A stretch of 64,000 nt of DNA from Paenibacillus thalictri (GCF_004307995.1 NZ_SIRE01000019.1:1-64000); one strand, 5' to 3'; counted from the first letter of the stretch, positions 24,095-32,618 are shown. The notes: generated by a model not told the origin, from the letters alone. Program-made: numbers and translations.

Positions 24095-24412
24095 TAAGCC
24101 CCTCTCGTCTCTAGCCACAGCAAAATCTGCCGTGCTAAGGGACGAAAGGGGTCATTTTTCGCGGTACCACCCTGATTTGCCGGAATCTCGCGATTCCAAG
24201 CCTTATGAGGTGAGATGGCTCTCACCTGCAGCACGGTAACGTGTGCCATTCCGTTTGAGTCTACTTATCGTTTCCCGTTAGGGTGGAATCCGACGTTCGG
24301 TCAAAAGCTCCGAGACGACTTCGCGCAATGGATTAAGGCGGAGGTTTCAGCTTTCCCTTCGCTCTCTGGGCATAAGAGCCGCTGCGCTTTCTTCTCTTCT
24401 TCGCTTTAGCGT
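24095..24412 (-). promoter_or_regulatory. T-box riboswitch 3 (nearest ilvB)
   Basis: On the minus strand it has a stem I with AGAGAGCG and GCTGAAACC loops, a specifier-loop segment GAAGTCG, and the T-box AGGGTGGTACCGCG (24160-24173). A terminator follows (CCCCTTTCGTC paired with GACGAGAGGGG, then TTATTTATTT). Uncharged tRNA binding stabilises the antiterminator and lets ilvBN be read. My manual fold places GUC (Val) in the specifier position. Its terminator sequence differs most from the other two copies. It ends about 20 bp before the ilvB start. Confidence 0.9.
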
Positions 24413-24422
24413 GTATAAACAA

Positions 24423-24734
24423 CAAAACCCCTCTCATCCCGGCAGGCAGCACTGTGCCTGGCCAAAGGGACGAAAGGGGTTATTTTTCGCGGTACCACCC
24501 TGGTTTGCCGGAATCTCGCGATTCCGAGCCTTATGAGGTAAGGTTGCCCTTACCTGCAGCACGATAACGTGTGCCATTCCGTTTGAGTCTACTTATCGCA
24601 TCCGGCGGCCGGATGAATGTTCGGTCAAAAGCTCCGAGACGACTTCGCGCAATGGATTAAGGCGGAGGTTTCAGCTTTCCCTTCGCTCTCTGGGCATAAG
24701 AGCCGTTGCACTTTCTTCTCTTCTTCGCTTTGGC
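24423..24734 (-). promoter_or_regulatory. T-box riboswitch 2 (middle)
   Basis: A second complete T-box leader with the same stem I wording (AGCGAAGAAGAGAA at the 5' side, GCGCGAAGTCG at the specifier side). The T-box is AGGGTGGTACCGCG (24488-24501) and the terminator is AACCCCTTTCGTCCC paired with GGGATGAGAGGGGTT, followed by TTGTTGTT. It is nearly identical to copy 1, which suggests duplication within this lineage. Confidence 0.9.
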
Positions 24735-24743
24735 GTATATAAA

Positions 24744-25062
24744 CAACAAAACCCCTTTCATCCCGGCAAGCAGCATTGTGCCTGGCCAAAGGGACGAAAG
24801 GGGTTATTTTTCGCGGTACCACCCTGGTTTGCCGGAATCTCGCGATTCCAAGCCTTATGAGGTAAGAGAGCTCTTACCTGCAGCACGATAACGTGTGCCA
24901 TTCCGTTCGAGTCTACTTATCGCATCCGGCGGCCGGATGAATGTTCGGTCAAAAGCTCCGAGACGACTTCGCACAATGGATTACGGCAAAGGTTTCAGCT
25001 TCCCCTTCGCTCTCTGGACATAAGAGCCGCTGCGCTTTTTTCTCTTCTTCGCTTTTCAAATC
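24744..25062 (-). promoter_or_regulatory. T-box riboswitch 1 (promoter-proximal)
   Basis: A first complete T-box leader, beginning a few bases after the predicted transcription start. Stem I closes with AAAAGC and GCTTTT. The specifier-side segment is again GAAGTCG, the T-box is AGGGTGGTACCGCG (24812-24825), and the terminator is AACCCCTTTCGTCCC paired with GGGATGAAAGGGGTT. Transcription must pass this and two further terminators in series before reaching ilvB. Confidence 0.9.
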
Positions 25063-25074
25063 TGTATTACGAGC

Positions 25075-25103
25075 ATGTTATCACAGTCTTGACGTTTTTT
25101 CAA
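25075..25103 (-). promoter_or_regulatory. predicted sigma-A promoter of the T-box/ilvBN unit
   Basis: On the minus strand TTGAAA (-35, 25098-25103), a 17-bp spacer and TAACAT (-10, 25075-25080) lie about 10 bp before the first T-box stem I. Confidence 0.6.
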
Positions 25104-25377
25104 ATCAAATTTGGAAAAAAAAGATCATCATTCAGTTACGCGGAAACGCCAGCGATCCGGGAAACGCTCGTGCCTGCATATATCCGCGAAATTTAAAGAC
25201 GGATATGATATGATTGTACTACTGCCATATCAAACGTATGTATTTATAAGCTCTAGCTATGTGCAAAGACGATAGATCTACCCAAACAACGATAGGTTAT
25301 GAAAATGATAAAGCAACAAACTAAGTGAAGCAGGTATACTTCACATTTGACGTAATCTTCAGGAAGGGGACGTCCTT

Positions 25378-25677
25378 ATGACAAACTTATCCGATCAGCA
25401 GTTCTCTAGAATTTCACGCGCTCTGGCCGAACCCCGCCGATATCAAATGTTAAAAGAAATCGGCGCCGCCAAAGAACCGCTGCCATGCAGCGCATTTCAT
25501 CTTACACACCAAGTCAGCGCCGCGACGATATCCCATCATCTGAAAGAATTAGAGACTGCCGGTTTGATTCATTGTATTCGGGAAGGCAAATTTATGAGTC
25601 TTGTACTTGAACAGGATGTCCTGCGCGCTTATTTATGCCGGCTCTCGGAAATTGGTCCTATTAACGAGAACGAATAA
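25378..25677 (+). CDS. ArsR-family winged-helix regulator
   Basis: A 99-residue dimeric repressor. Its core is ISRALAEPRRYQMLKEI, followed by the recognition helix region HQVSAATISHHLKELETAGLIHC and a wing (REGKFMSLVL). The metal-binding ELCVCDL motif of metal-sensing ArsR proteins is absent, so it probably senses something else. A GGAAGGGG site precedes the ATG and a short terminator follows. The gene directly upstream of the MFS transporter shares its orientation, and an inverted repeat in the transporter's promoter is a candidate binding site. This is a common arrangement for drug-efflux control in Firmicutes. Confidence 0.85.
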   Translation: MTNLSDQQFSRISRALAEPRRYQMLKEIGAAKEPLPCSAFHLTHQVSAATISHHLKELETAGLIHCIREGKFMSLVLEQDVLRAYLCRLSEIGPINENE

Positions 25678-25691
25678 TTTTTTTGATTTGT

Positions 25692-25715
25692 GAGCTGAAA
25701 GGCTCTCTTTTTTTT
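25692..25715 (+). terminator. Rho-independent terminator of the arsR-type gene
   Basis: GAGC-TGAAAG-GCTC is followed by CTTTTTTTTG, 15 bp after the stop codon. The stem is short but the T run is long. Confidence 0.55.
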
Positions 25716-25763
25716 GCCCAAAAATCAACCTGCATTGCTTCGAGTAAACGAAGATCCCGGTAC

Positions 25764-25811
25764 TTGACGAATTTTCTTTTCGATGAGATAGTTATACAAG
25801 CGTCTAACTAT
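25764..25811 (+). promoter_or_regulatory. MFS promoter with candidate ArsR operator
   Basis: TTGACG (25764-25769) is a -35-like element. A perfect inverted repeat ATAGTTA (25788-25794) and TAACTAT (25805-25811), spaced by 10 bp, covers the -10 region (GATAGT or TTATAC). Binding there would block the promoter. The assignment to the neighbouring ArsR protein is inferred. Confidence 0.5.
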
Positions 25812-25937
25812 TGTCAATGAAAGGATGAACGGTCGTGATACTTACGCTTCGGATGCGCTAGCTGTACAGATGTGTACATTTTTATACATCCAGCACTTCT
25901 TGGCGTTACCATAACTCGATGGGAGATGAGTTCACTC

Positions 25938-27131
25938 GTGGCAAAATCTAATTCATTACTCGTATATATTCTAGCTTTCGGCATATTTGGCATTATCAAT
26001 ACCGAGATGGGCGTTATCGGCATTTTGCCGCAAATCGCAGCTCAATTTAGCGTCGATGTATCTCAAGCCGGATTGCTTGTCAGCCTTTTTGCATTGGCGG
26101 TTGCAATTGCCGGGCCGTTTTTGCCCTTATTGTTTTCGGGGATAAACCGTAAAACCACTTTGCTCTTAGTACTTGGCGTTTTTGTTATTACCAACGTTTT
26201 TTCCGTTTTTGCGCCAAACTTTACTGTGCTCTTGATCGCAAGAATTATCCCTGCGTTTCTCCATCCCGTTTATTTTTCCGTAGCTTTTGTAGCGGCAACC
26301 CGAACGGCAGGCAAAGACCAGGCCGCCAAAGCGTCATCAAAAGTATTTATGGGCGTTACCGCCGGAATGGTTATCGGAACACCGATTACGTCGCTGATTG
26401 CGGATGTGGTATCGCTGCAAGCTGCGATGTGGTTTTTTGCTGCAGTTAACGCCGTAGCATTTTTGGGTATACTGCTATTTATTCCCTCCATGCCGGTACA
26501 GGGCAGACTCTCCTATGGAACACAGCTGGGTGTCTTGAAGAAACCGATCGTTTGGTTGAGCATGGCCACTGCCGCTTTTGTATTATCGGGATTGTATGCC
26601 GTGTACAGCTTCTTTGCGGAATACTTGGACAAAGTTACACACATGACCGGCAAAGAAATCAGCGTCATGTTGGTTTTGTTCGGAGCGACCGGCATCGCGG
26701 GCAATCTGCTGGCAGGCAAATGGTTAAGCTTGAATGCGGTCAGGACGGCTCTTTTATTCCCATTCGGATTCGGAGCAATTTATGTGCTCGTTTATTTCCT
26801 CGGCATGTTCTCGATTCCAATGATCTTAATCGTTTTGGCATGGGGTGTTTATTTCACTCTTGGACTGAACATCAGCCAATATTGGATCACTTCGGCCGCA
26901 CCGGAAGCCCCCGAATTTGCCAATGGATTGTTTGTTGCTTTCGGAAATCTGGGCGTTACGATCGGTACGGCCATCGGCGGTTTATTTATCTCGAACATGG
27001 GCATTCAACATGTCGTATGGAGCGGTCTGTTATTTTTGGTGTTAGGCCTGATTTCCATCTTGTTGAGGGCCAAATTGTATCACTCAAAACAGCGATTTAA
27101 TGGGCCAACCGAGATCATTGCCTCATCATAA
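25938..27131 (+). CDS. MFS transporter (DHA1, AraJ/purine-or-drug efflux type)
   Basis: A 397-residue inner-membrane transporter with 12 predicted helices. It starts with the AraJ/YdhP-like sequence LLVYILAFGIFGIINTEMG, then LPQIAAQFSVDVSQAGLLVS. Substrates of this subgroup include sugars, purines and antibiotics. I prefer the GTG at 25938 because GGGAG lies 12 bases before it; an ATG four codons earlier (25926) is the alternative. The gene follows an ArsR regulator and a possible operator, so inducible efflux is likely. Confidence 0.85.
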   Translation: MAKSNSLLVYILAFGIFGIINTEMGVIGILPQIAAQFSVDVSQAGLLVSLFALAVAIAGPFLPLLFSGINRKTTLLLVLGVFVITNVFSVFAPNFTVLLIARIIPAFLHPVYFSVAFVAATRTAGKDQAAKASSKVFMGVTAGMVIGTPITSLIADVVSLQAAMWFFAAVNAVAFLGILLFIPSMPVQGRLSYGTQLGVLKKPIVWLSMATAAFVLSGLYAVYSFFAEYLDKVTHMTGKEISVMLVLFGATGIAGNLLAGKWLSLNAVRTALLFPFGFGAIYVLVYFLGMFSIPMILIVLAWGVYFTLGLNISQYWITSAAPEAPEFANGLFVAFGNLGVTIGTAIGGLFISNMGIQHVVWSGLLFLVLGLISILLRAKLYHSKQRFNGPTEIIASS

Positions 27132-27138
27132 AAAAAAC

Positions 27139-27195
27139 AGACTCCTTTGGCTTAAGGGACAGGGCTTTGGCCGGCCTCTTTTGCTGAAGGAGTCT
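27139..27195 (+). terminator. probable terminator of the MFS gene
   Basis: The arms AGACTCCTT and AAGGAGTCT lie 40 nt apart with an inner GGCCGGCC stem, followed by TGATTGT. The T run is weak. Confidence 0.5.
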
Positions 27196-27260
27196 TGATT
27201 GTATCGAGGAAACATGGATTCTGTTAGAGGAGAAGTATATCGGCTGGCCTGACAACTGCA

Positions 27261-27716
27261 TTATAAATTTCTGACCATTTGAATAGCCCCGCCGGCCCGT
27301 ATCTCTTTATATCTGTTTGAGACAATAAAACCATGCCGGCTGTAAAATCCGATCGTACGTTCATAACAACTCCTCACTTCGGGAGGAACGGTCAACAGCG
27401 CAATCTGTTTGAACCCTAAAGTTTGAATATGATCGACGAAATCGTTCATTAATCGGCTGCCGAGTCCTTGACCCTGGTGTGCGGGGTCTGTGCCCATCAA
27501 TGAAATACGAATGATCCCTTCCCAGCTTGTAAAAATAATAAATGCTTTAACGCTCCCGTCAATCCGCAGGCACATGACATCTTGAAAAAGCATATCCCTC
27601 TCGGCTTCCTCGCGCACGAGATCGGTAAACCAATCACCTGTAAGCAGCCGGATCAGTTCGGCAACTTCTCCGATTACTTTTTGGTCGGGTCTCCTATAAT
27701 GGTTAAGTTCTATCAT
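27261..27716 (-). CDS. GNAT-family N-acetyltransferase
   Basis: A 151-residue acetyl-CoA-dependent transferase. The acetyl-CoA loop is visible as ISLMGTDPAHQGQGLGSRLMNDFVDH (Q-x-x-G-x-G type, about residues 70-95), followed by the late motif B region ERTIGFYSRHGFIVS. The acceptor substrate is not identifiable. It is separate from the next acetyltransferase upstream by about 40 bp on the same strand and may be co-transcribed with it. Confidence 0.82.
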   Translation of the reverse strand: MIELNHYRRPDQKVIGEVAELIRLLTGDWFTDLVREEAERDMLFQDVMCLRIDGSVKAFIIFTSWEGIIRISLMGTDPAHQGQGLGSRLMNDFVDHIQTLGFKQIALLTVPPEVRSCYERTIGFYSRHGFIVSNRYKEIRAGGAIQMVRNL

Positions 27717-27755
27717 ACCCTCGATCCTTTACACTCAAATTACCGAGTCGCTTTA

Positions 27756-28340
27756 TCACTCATCGGTTTCCACTTCAAATCGATTCGAAGCTTGTCCATT
27801 CATGCTCCAATCTTCTCTCAGCATCCCGTACACAATGTGGTCGACGTAACGATCGGCAAGCCATTCAGCTTGTCTGATTTTACCTTCTTGAACGAATCCC
27901 AGTCTTTCCGGAATAGCCCTGCTTCGCGTATTGAATTCTGCTGCACGGATCTCAACCCTATTGAGATTTAATTCGGAAAACACATAATTCACCAAGGTCC
28001 CACAGGCATTGGTCATTATTCCGTGTCCTTGGTATTCCGCACCAAGCCAATAACCGATCGATGTCTTTCGATTCCCCCAATCGATTCCATGCAAGCCAAC
28101 ACAGCCGGCCATATTCCCTTTGTAAAAAATCCCCGCTTGTATGCCGTTATTGCCGGCAAAGGCAGCAAGAGTCGATTGGATAAAACGTTTAGTATGCTCC
28201 GTATCGACCGTTCCATCGACCCAAGGCAGCCATTGCCGTAATTGTTCGCGATTGCCGTCCGTCAATGCAAATAACTCATCGGTGTGTCTAAGCTCTAGAA
28301 GCCTTAATTGAATTTCCTCGTTTACATTATAAGAAAACAT
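27756..28340 (-). CDS. GNAT-family acetyltransferase, RimL/YdaF-like
   Basis: A 194-residue protein resembling ribosomal-protein-serine N-acetyltransferases (RimL and Bacillus YdaF). Features are LRLLELRHTDELFALTDGNREQLRQWLPWV, then the catalytic-domain sequence GCVGLHGIDWGNRKTSIGYWLGAEYQGHGIMTNAC with the Q-G-H-G-I acetyl-CoA loop, and ELNLNRVEIRAAEFNTRSRAIPERLGF. Such enzymes acetylate the N-terminus of ribosomal proteins or, in related members, other amines. The C-terminal tail after MLREDW is longer than usual (about 20 residues). A repeat element and the glyA terminator lie upstream. Confidence 0.83.
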   Translation of the reverse strand: MFSYNVNEEIQLRLLELRHTDELFALTDGNREQLRQWLPWVDGTVDTEHTKRFIQSTLAAFAGNNGIQAGIFYKGNMAGCVGLHGIDWGNRKTSIGYWLGAEYQGHGIMTNACGTLVNYVFSELNLNRVEIRAAEFNTRSRAIPERLGFVQEGKIRQAEWLADRYVDHIVYGMLREDWSMNGQASNRFEVETDE

Positions 28341-28450
28341 CGGAACCCTCCTCTGTCTCGATACGTGCGCTTAAGAGATTGTATTCATATTCGCGATGGA
28401 GGGAATAGTATCCTTTATTTGCTATTTCAAAAGATTCTCTTTCTCATTGC

Positions 28451-28657
28451 AAAAAAAGCCGGCGCATCGGCGGAGGCCACTAAAAAAGTAGCGAAGTGAG
28501 CGAAATCATGCTGGAGAAGCACCAGCGTTCGCTTTTGTCCCCGAATTTCACCTGCTTCAGCAGGTATCATTCAAGAAATTTGGGGACAATTGGCGATCGT
28601 AAGCATGATTCGCTCATGCAGCGTTCACTTTTTCAGTGGCCTCGCATCGGCGCCAGC
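28451..28657 (-). terminator. glyA terminator whose hairpin is interrupted by a repeat element
   Basis: On the minus strand GCTGGCGC (right flank, 28650-28657) and GCGCCGGC (left flank, 28458-28465) are complementary with one mismatch and are followed by TTTTTTT (28451-28457). Together they form the expected terminator of glyA. The 171-bp element and one copy of its 9-bp duplication now separate the arms; without them the loop would be four bases. Confidence 0.7.
28473..28643. repeat. dispersed 171-bp palindromic element, copy 2 (inverted)
   Basis: The ends GAGGCCACT and AGTGGCCTC are inverted repeats. The element is the reverse complement of copy 1 with few differences and the same length of 171 bp. 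Exact 9-bp direct repeats GCATCGGCG flank it (28464-28472 and 28644-28652), which is strong evidence for insertion with target duplication. It lies in the glyA terminator. Confidence 0.85.
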
Positions 28658-28674
28658 CTGTCGTATTCCAGCAA

Positions 28675-29922
28675 TCAGTAGCTCAAACCCGGATAAAGCG
28701 GAAATTGTGAAGTTAATTCGCTAACCATGCCGCGCGCTTTGTCATGAACCGCTGCGTCGGATGGATTTTTCAAAGTCAATGCGATGATCTGGGCGATTTT
28801 CTTCATCGCCTCTCCGTCCATGCCACGGGCGGTTGCCGCAGGCGTGCCGATCCGAACGCCGCTTGTTACCATCGGTTTGGCCGGATCAAAAGGGATCGCA
28901 TTTTTGTTGACGGTAAGGCCGACTTCATCGAGCAAATGCTCGGCTTCTTTACCGGTAATGCCGAGGCTGCGGAGATCAATCAGCATCAAGTGGTTGTCCG
29001 TGCCGCCGGATACCAGGTTAATGCCTTCGGCCAGCAAAGCTTCCGACAACGTTTTAGCGTTGCTTACGACATTTTGTGCGTAGGTGGTAAACTCCGGCTG
29101 AAGCGCTTCGCCAAAGGCAACCGCTTTGGCGGCAATCACATGCATCAGCGGTCCGCCTTGAGTGCCCGGGAATACCGCTTTATCGATGGCGGCCGCCCAT
29201 GGCTTGCGGCACAAAATCATCCCGCCGCGAGGTCCGCGCAGCGTTTTGTGCGTTGTTGTGGTCACGAAATGAGCGTGCGGAACCGGATTCGGATGGAGGC
29301 CTGCGGCTACCAGCCCGGCAATATGCGCCATGTCGACAAACAGCAGCGCCCCTACGTCGTTAGCGATTGCGCCAAGCGCCTCAAAATCGATAATTCGGGG
29401 GTATGCGCTGGCCCCTGCTACGATCATACGCGGCTTATGTTTGAAAGCCAGCTTGCGAACCTCGTTATAGTCGATTCGCGAGTCGCTTTCGCTCACTCCG
29501 TACGAAACAAAGTTATATAAGATCCCTGAAGCATTAACAGGACTGCCGTGAGTCAAATGACCACCGTGCGCCAAATTCATCCCAAGCACCGTATCTCCTG
29601 CCTTGAGCGCTGCCAAATAAACGGCCATGTTGGCCTGCGCGCCGGAATGCGGCTGGACGTTTACATGTTCAGCGCCGAACAATTGCTTAGCGCGGTCGCG
29701 TGCAATATCTTCCACAACATCGACATATTCGCAGCCGCCGTAATAACGCTTCCCCGGGTAACCTTCCGCGTATTTGTTGGTCAGCACCGTGCCCATTGCT
29801 TGCATGACGGCCTCGCTGACTATATTTTCCGAAGCGATCAGCTCGATTTTGTCGCGTTGACGGCCTAATTCCAAATTCAAAGCCTCAACAATTTTAGGAT
29901 CTTGATTACGCAGCTGTTCCAC
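28675..29922 (-). CDS. glyA: serine hydroxymethyltransferase
   Basis: A 415-residue PLP enzyme that converts serine and tetrahydrofolate to glycine and 5,10-methylene-tetrahydrofolate, the main source of one-carbon units. The PLP lysine is in FVTTTTHKTLRGPRGG (near residue 226). Also visible are IELIASENIVSEAVMQAMG at the start, NKYAEGYPGKRYYGG, and ALLFVDMAHIAGLVAAG with the cofactor-binding Asp and His. Full family length. It lies downstream of metE on the same strand (95 bp), a functional pairing because both act in one-carbon and methionine metabolism. Its terminator is interrupted by a repeat element. Confidence 0.97.
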   Translation of the reverse strand: MEQLRNQDPKIVEALNLELGRQRDKIELIASENIVSEAVMQAMGTVLTNKYAEGYPGKRYYGGCEYVDVVEDIARDRAKQLFGAEHVNVQPHSGAQANMAVYLAALKAGDTVLGMNLAHGGHLTHGSPVNASGILYNFVSYGVSESDSRIDYNEVRKLAFKHKPRMIVAGASAYPRIIDFEALGAIANDVGALLFVDMAHIAGLVAAGLHPNPVPHAHFVTTTTHKTLRGPRGGMILCRKPWAAAIDKAVFPGTQGGPLMHVIAAKAVAFGEALQPEFTTYAQNVVSNAKTLSEALLAEGINLVSGGTDNHLMLIDLRSLGITGKEAEHLLDEVGLTVNKNAIPFDPAKPMVTSGVRIGTPAATARGMDGEAMKKIAQIIALTLKNPSDAAVHDKARGMVSELTSQFPLYPGLSY

Positions 29923-29967
29923 AATACATATCTCCTTCGTTCGGTGTTATCGATTCCACTAGCAGCG

Positions 29968-30004
29968 AGGGATGCGCTGCCGTTTTTGCCGGATGCGCAT
30001 CCCT
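29968..30004. repeat. intergenic inverted repeat between metE and glyA
   Basis: AGGGATGCGC and GCGCATCCCT are perfectly complementary over 10 bp, with a 17-nt loop that itself contains a GCCG-TTTTT-GCCGG motif. There is no T run after it on the minus strand, so it may be an RNA-stability or weak termination signal between the two genes. Confidence 0.45.
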
Positions 30005-30017
30005 GGATGGTAGGAAT

Positions 30018-32309
30018 TCAGAGTTCGGTGGCGTTGTACTGCGCGCGTGCTTGCTTAGTTGCTTCCACCATGTTGCGCAAAGAGGCTACGGTTTCTTCTT
30101 GTCCGCGCGTTTTCAAACCGCAGTCTGGATTAATCCAGAACAGCTTCGGATCAAGCACCCGCAATGCGCGGTCGATCATGCCGGTCATTTCCGTCACATC
30201 CGGTACACGCGGGCTGTGAATATCGTATACGCCCAGACCGATGCCCAGCTTGTAGGTATTCAGCTCAAAGCTATGAATCAGCTCGCCGTGACTACGGGAC
30301 GTTTCGATGGAAATAACGTCGGCGTCCATCGCTTCGATGGAATCGATCATATCGTGGAATTCGCAGTAGCACATATGCGTATGAATTTGCGTCGTATCCT
30401 GAACCGTGCAGGTCGCAATACGGAACGATTTGACCGACCATGCCAGATAACCGGCCTGTTCTTCTTCCTTCAGCGGAAGTCCTTCGCGTACGGCAGGTTC
30501 ATCAACTTGGATCATGCCGATGCCCGCTTGTTCCAGCGCTTCAACCTCTTGACGCAGAGCGTATGCCAGCTGGTAAGCGATTTGCTCGCGCGAAATGTCG
30601 TCGCGGACAAATGACCAGTTCATGATCGTAATCGGTCCGGTCAGCATGCCTTTGACAGGGCGATTCGTCCGGGATTGCGCATATTTCGTTTCTTCTACGG
30701 TCATTTCTCCGGTAAAAGCGACATCACCGAATATAACCGGTGGTTTAACGCAGCGGGAGCCGTACGATTGAACCCAGCCGTTCTGCGTGAAAGCGAATCC
30801 GGCAAGCTTCTCGCCGAAAAACTCAACCATATCAGTACGTTCAAACTCGCCGTGAACGAGAACGTCGAGACCGATCTCCTCTTGAAGTTTAATCCAGCGA
30901 TCAATTTCTTCGCGAATAAAGCTGCCATATTGCTCACCTGTCCATTCGCCTTTGCGCCATAATTGACGGGCCTTGCGCACCTCTGCCGTTTGCGGGAAGC
31001 TGCCGATCGTTGTTGTCGGCAGAAGCGGGAGCTGCCATTTGGCCTTCTGAGCCTCATACCGCTCGGAGAACGGACGGGAACGAACCGGCTGCTTGGAGCT
31101 GATAACCGCTACAGTTTGCTGTATGTCTTGGCGGTTGCGCGCTTCCGATTGCTGGAGCGTTTCAACGGTACGATTGGCTTTGGCCAATTCGGCGCTAACG
31201 TCCACACCGTCAGAGGAGATCGCTTTCGTTAACAACACAAGCTCATCCAGCTTTTCTTCGGCAAAAGCAAGCGCATTTCTCAGCTCGGCGTCAAGTTTCG
31301 TCTCGCGTTCTACAGTGACCGGCACATGCAGCAGGCTGCAGGACGATTGTACAATAAGCCGGTCCGGCGTGACATATCCGGCCAGTTCTTTCAACAGCGT
31401 TAATTTATCTCCCAGGTGCGCCTTCCAAATACCGCGGCCGTCGATCACACCCGCGCCAAGCACTTTATCTTGCGGGAACCCTTGCTCGCGTATCGACTTG
31501 ATGTTGCCTGCGAAGCCGTGTACAAAATCAAGACCGATGCCTTGGACCGGCAATGCGACGATGTCGCCGTAATGTTCTGCCGACTCGAAGTACGTTTGCA
31601 GCATGATGTTTAAACCTGGCACTTCAGCGGCAAACGTGCCGTAGATTTTTTGCAGACGCGTTATGTCATCCCCGCTCAGCTTGGTGACGACAATCGGCTC
31701 GTCGATTTGTACCCACTGGACGCCTTCTTCCGCAAGTTCGCGGAGGACTTGGATGTAAAGCGGCAGCAAGCGGTCCAACCAAACGTCGAACTCGGCGGCG
31801 CTGTATCCTTTGGACAACTTCAGGAAGGTCAATGGCCCGACTAGGACCGGCTTTCCTTCGATCCCCAACTTCTCTTTGGCTTCACGGTAAGCGGCCAGCG
31901 GCTTGTTTTCAGTCAGCACCGGCGATGCGCCATTCAGCTCAGGTACGATGTAGTGATAGTTCGTGTTGAACCATTTCGTCATTTCGCTTGCCGTAGCACC
32001 CTTAGTTCCTCTGGCAACCCCGTAGTATACGGACAACGGCACTACGCCGCCTGTATAAGCAAACCGCTGCGGAATAATGCCAAACATCGCGGCCGTATCC
32101 AACATGTGGTCATAATAGCTGAAATCATTAACCTGGATCAGGTCAATCCCTTTTTCCGACTGCTTGCGCAGATGATTCAAACGAATGTCCTGCAGTTGGC
32201 TTTGAAACGCCGTTTCTTCAAGTTTGCCCGCCCAAAACGCTTCAAGAGCTTTCTTCCATTCTCTGTCCGCACCGATACGCGGATATCCCAATACACTGCT
32301 TTTTGCCAT
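30018..32309 (-). CDS. metE: cobalamin-independent methionine synthase
   Basis: A 763-residue enzyme that transfers a methyl group from 5-methyl-tetrahydropteroyl-triglutamate to homocysteine. It has the two-barrel layout: an N-terminal barrel with GYPRIGADREWKKALEAFWAGKL, and a catalytic C-terminal barrel with TTTIGSFPQTAEVRKARQ. The zinc ligands are in THMCYCEF and in NPDCGLKTR. Full family length. In Firmicutes metE is often under an S-box, T-box or B12 riboswitch; I see none of these directly before it. Instead a 195-bp long inverted repeat lies 115 bp upstream. A B12-riboswitch unit containing a LysR regulator lies 0.6-2.5 kb upstream. Confidence 0.97.
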   Translation of the reverse strand: MAKSSVLGYPRIGADREWKKALEAFWAGKLEETAFQSQLQDIRLNHLRKQSEKGIDLIQVNDFSYYDHMLDTAAMFGIIPQRFAYTGGVVPLSVYYGVARGTKGATASEMTKWFNTNYHYIVPELNGASPVLTENKPLAAYREAKEKLGIEGKPVLVGPLTFLKLSKGYSAAEFDVWLDRLLPLYIQVLRELAEEGVQWVQIDEPIVVTKLSGDDITRLQKIYGTFAAEVPGLNIMLQTYFESAEHYGDIVALPVQGIGLDFVHGFAGNIKSIREQGFPQDKVLGAGVIDGRGIWKAHLGDKLTLLKELAGYVTPDRLIVQSSCSLLHVPVTVERETKLDAELRNALAFAEEKLDELVLLTKAISSDGVDVSAELAKANRTVETLQQSEARNRQDIQQTVAVISSKQPVRSRPFSERYEAQKAKWQLPLLPTTTIGSFPQTAEVRKARQLWRKGEWTGEQYGSFIREEIDRWIKLQEEIGLDVLVHGEFERTDMVEFFGEKLAGFAFTQNGWVQSYGSRCVKPPVIFGDVAFTGEMTVEETKYAQSRTNRPVKGMLTGPITIMNWSFVRDDISREQIAYQLAYALRQEVEALEQAGIGMIQVDEPAVREGLPLKEEEQAGYLAWSVKSFRIATCTVQDTTQIHTHMCYCEFHDMIDSIEAMDADVISIETSRSHGELIHSFELNTYKLGIGLGVYDIHSPRVPDVTEMTGMIDRALRVLDPKLFWINPDCGLKTRGQEETVASLRNMVEATKQARAQYNATEL

Positions 32310-32423
32310 GATGATTAACCCCTCTTCACATTTGTTAGATAAAAGTTATCACATCATCGCTTGGTTAGCGTAATTCGATTAACATATATCTGGTCATAGC
32401 TTTTGGCTATATCGCTTATCTCT

Positions 32424-32618
32424 ATAAGTTGAACCAAAGATTTGAAGTCCGTTTCATTCCGAAAGGGATAGTCTTGCCCGCTTCAGACAGCTTGTATTGA
32501 ATTCCTTTGATGAAATGGGCCTGCGGTTTGTAGGAATTCAAAGCCAAAACTCGCTGGCAAGACCATCCCCTTTCTCCATTTCACTCTGCCATTCCCGGCA
32601 TTCTTTGGTTCAACTTAT
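32424..32618. repeat. 195-bp long inverted repeat (MITE-like element) upstream of metE
   Basis: The outer arms ATAAGTTGAACCAAAGA (32424-32440) and its exact complement (32602-32618) are 17 bp. Inside them are AAAGGGaTaGTCTTGCC-type arms (about 32462-32477 and 32556-32573) and TTGAATTCC (32497-32505) with GGAATTCAA (32533-32541). Nearly the whole unit pairs with itself around a 27-nt loop. I see no clear target duplication. It may be a miniature transposable element or a folded metE leader. It has no coding potential. The remaining 115 bp before metE probably hold its promoter, which I could not assign. Confidence 0.6.

Noticed and set aside
24073..24249. 59-codon N-terminal extension of ilvB
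   Set aside because: The extension translates the T-box terminator; the GTG at 24072 has a clear ribosome binding site and the normal family N-terminus.
24095..25062. Three repeats of about 315 bp that could suggest a CRISPR or satellite array
   Set aside because: The unit length and the T-box and terminator motifs show that they are tandem T-box riboswitches.
32310..32423. S-box (SAM) or B12 riboswitch before metE
   Set aside because: I looked for the conserved cores on the minus strand and found none; only the long inverted repeat is present further upstream.
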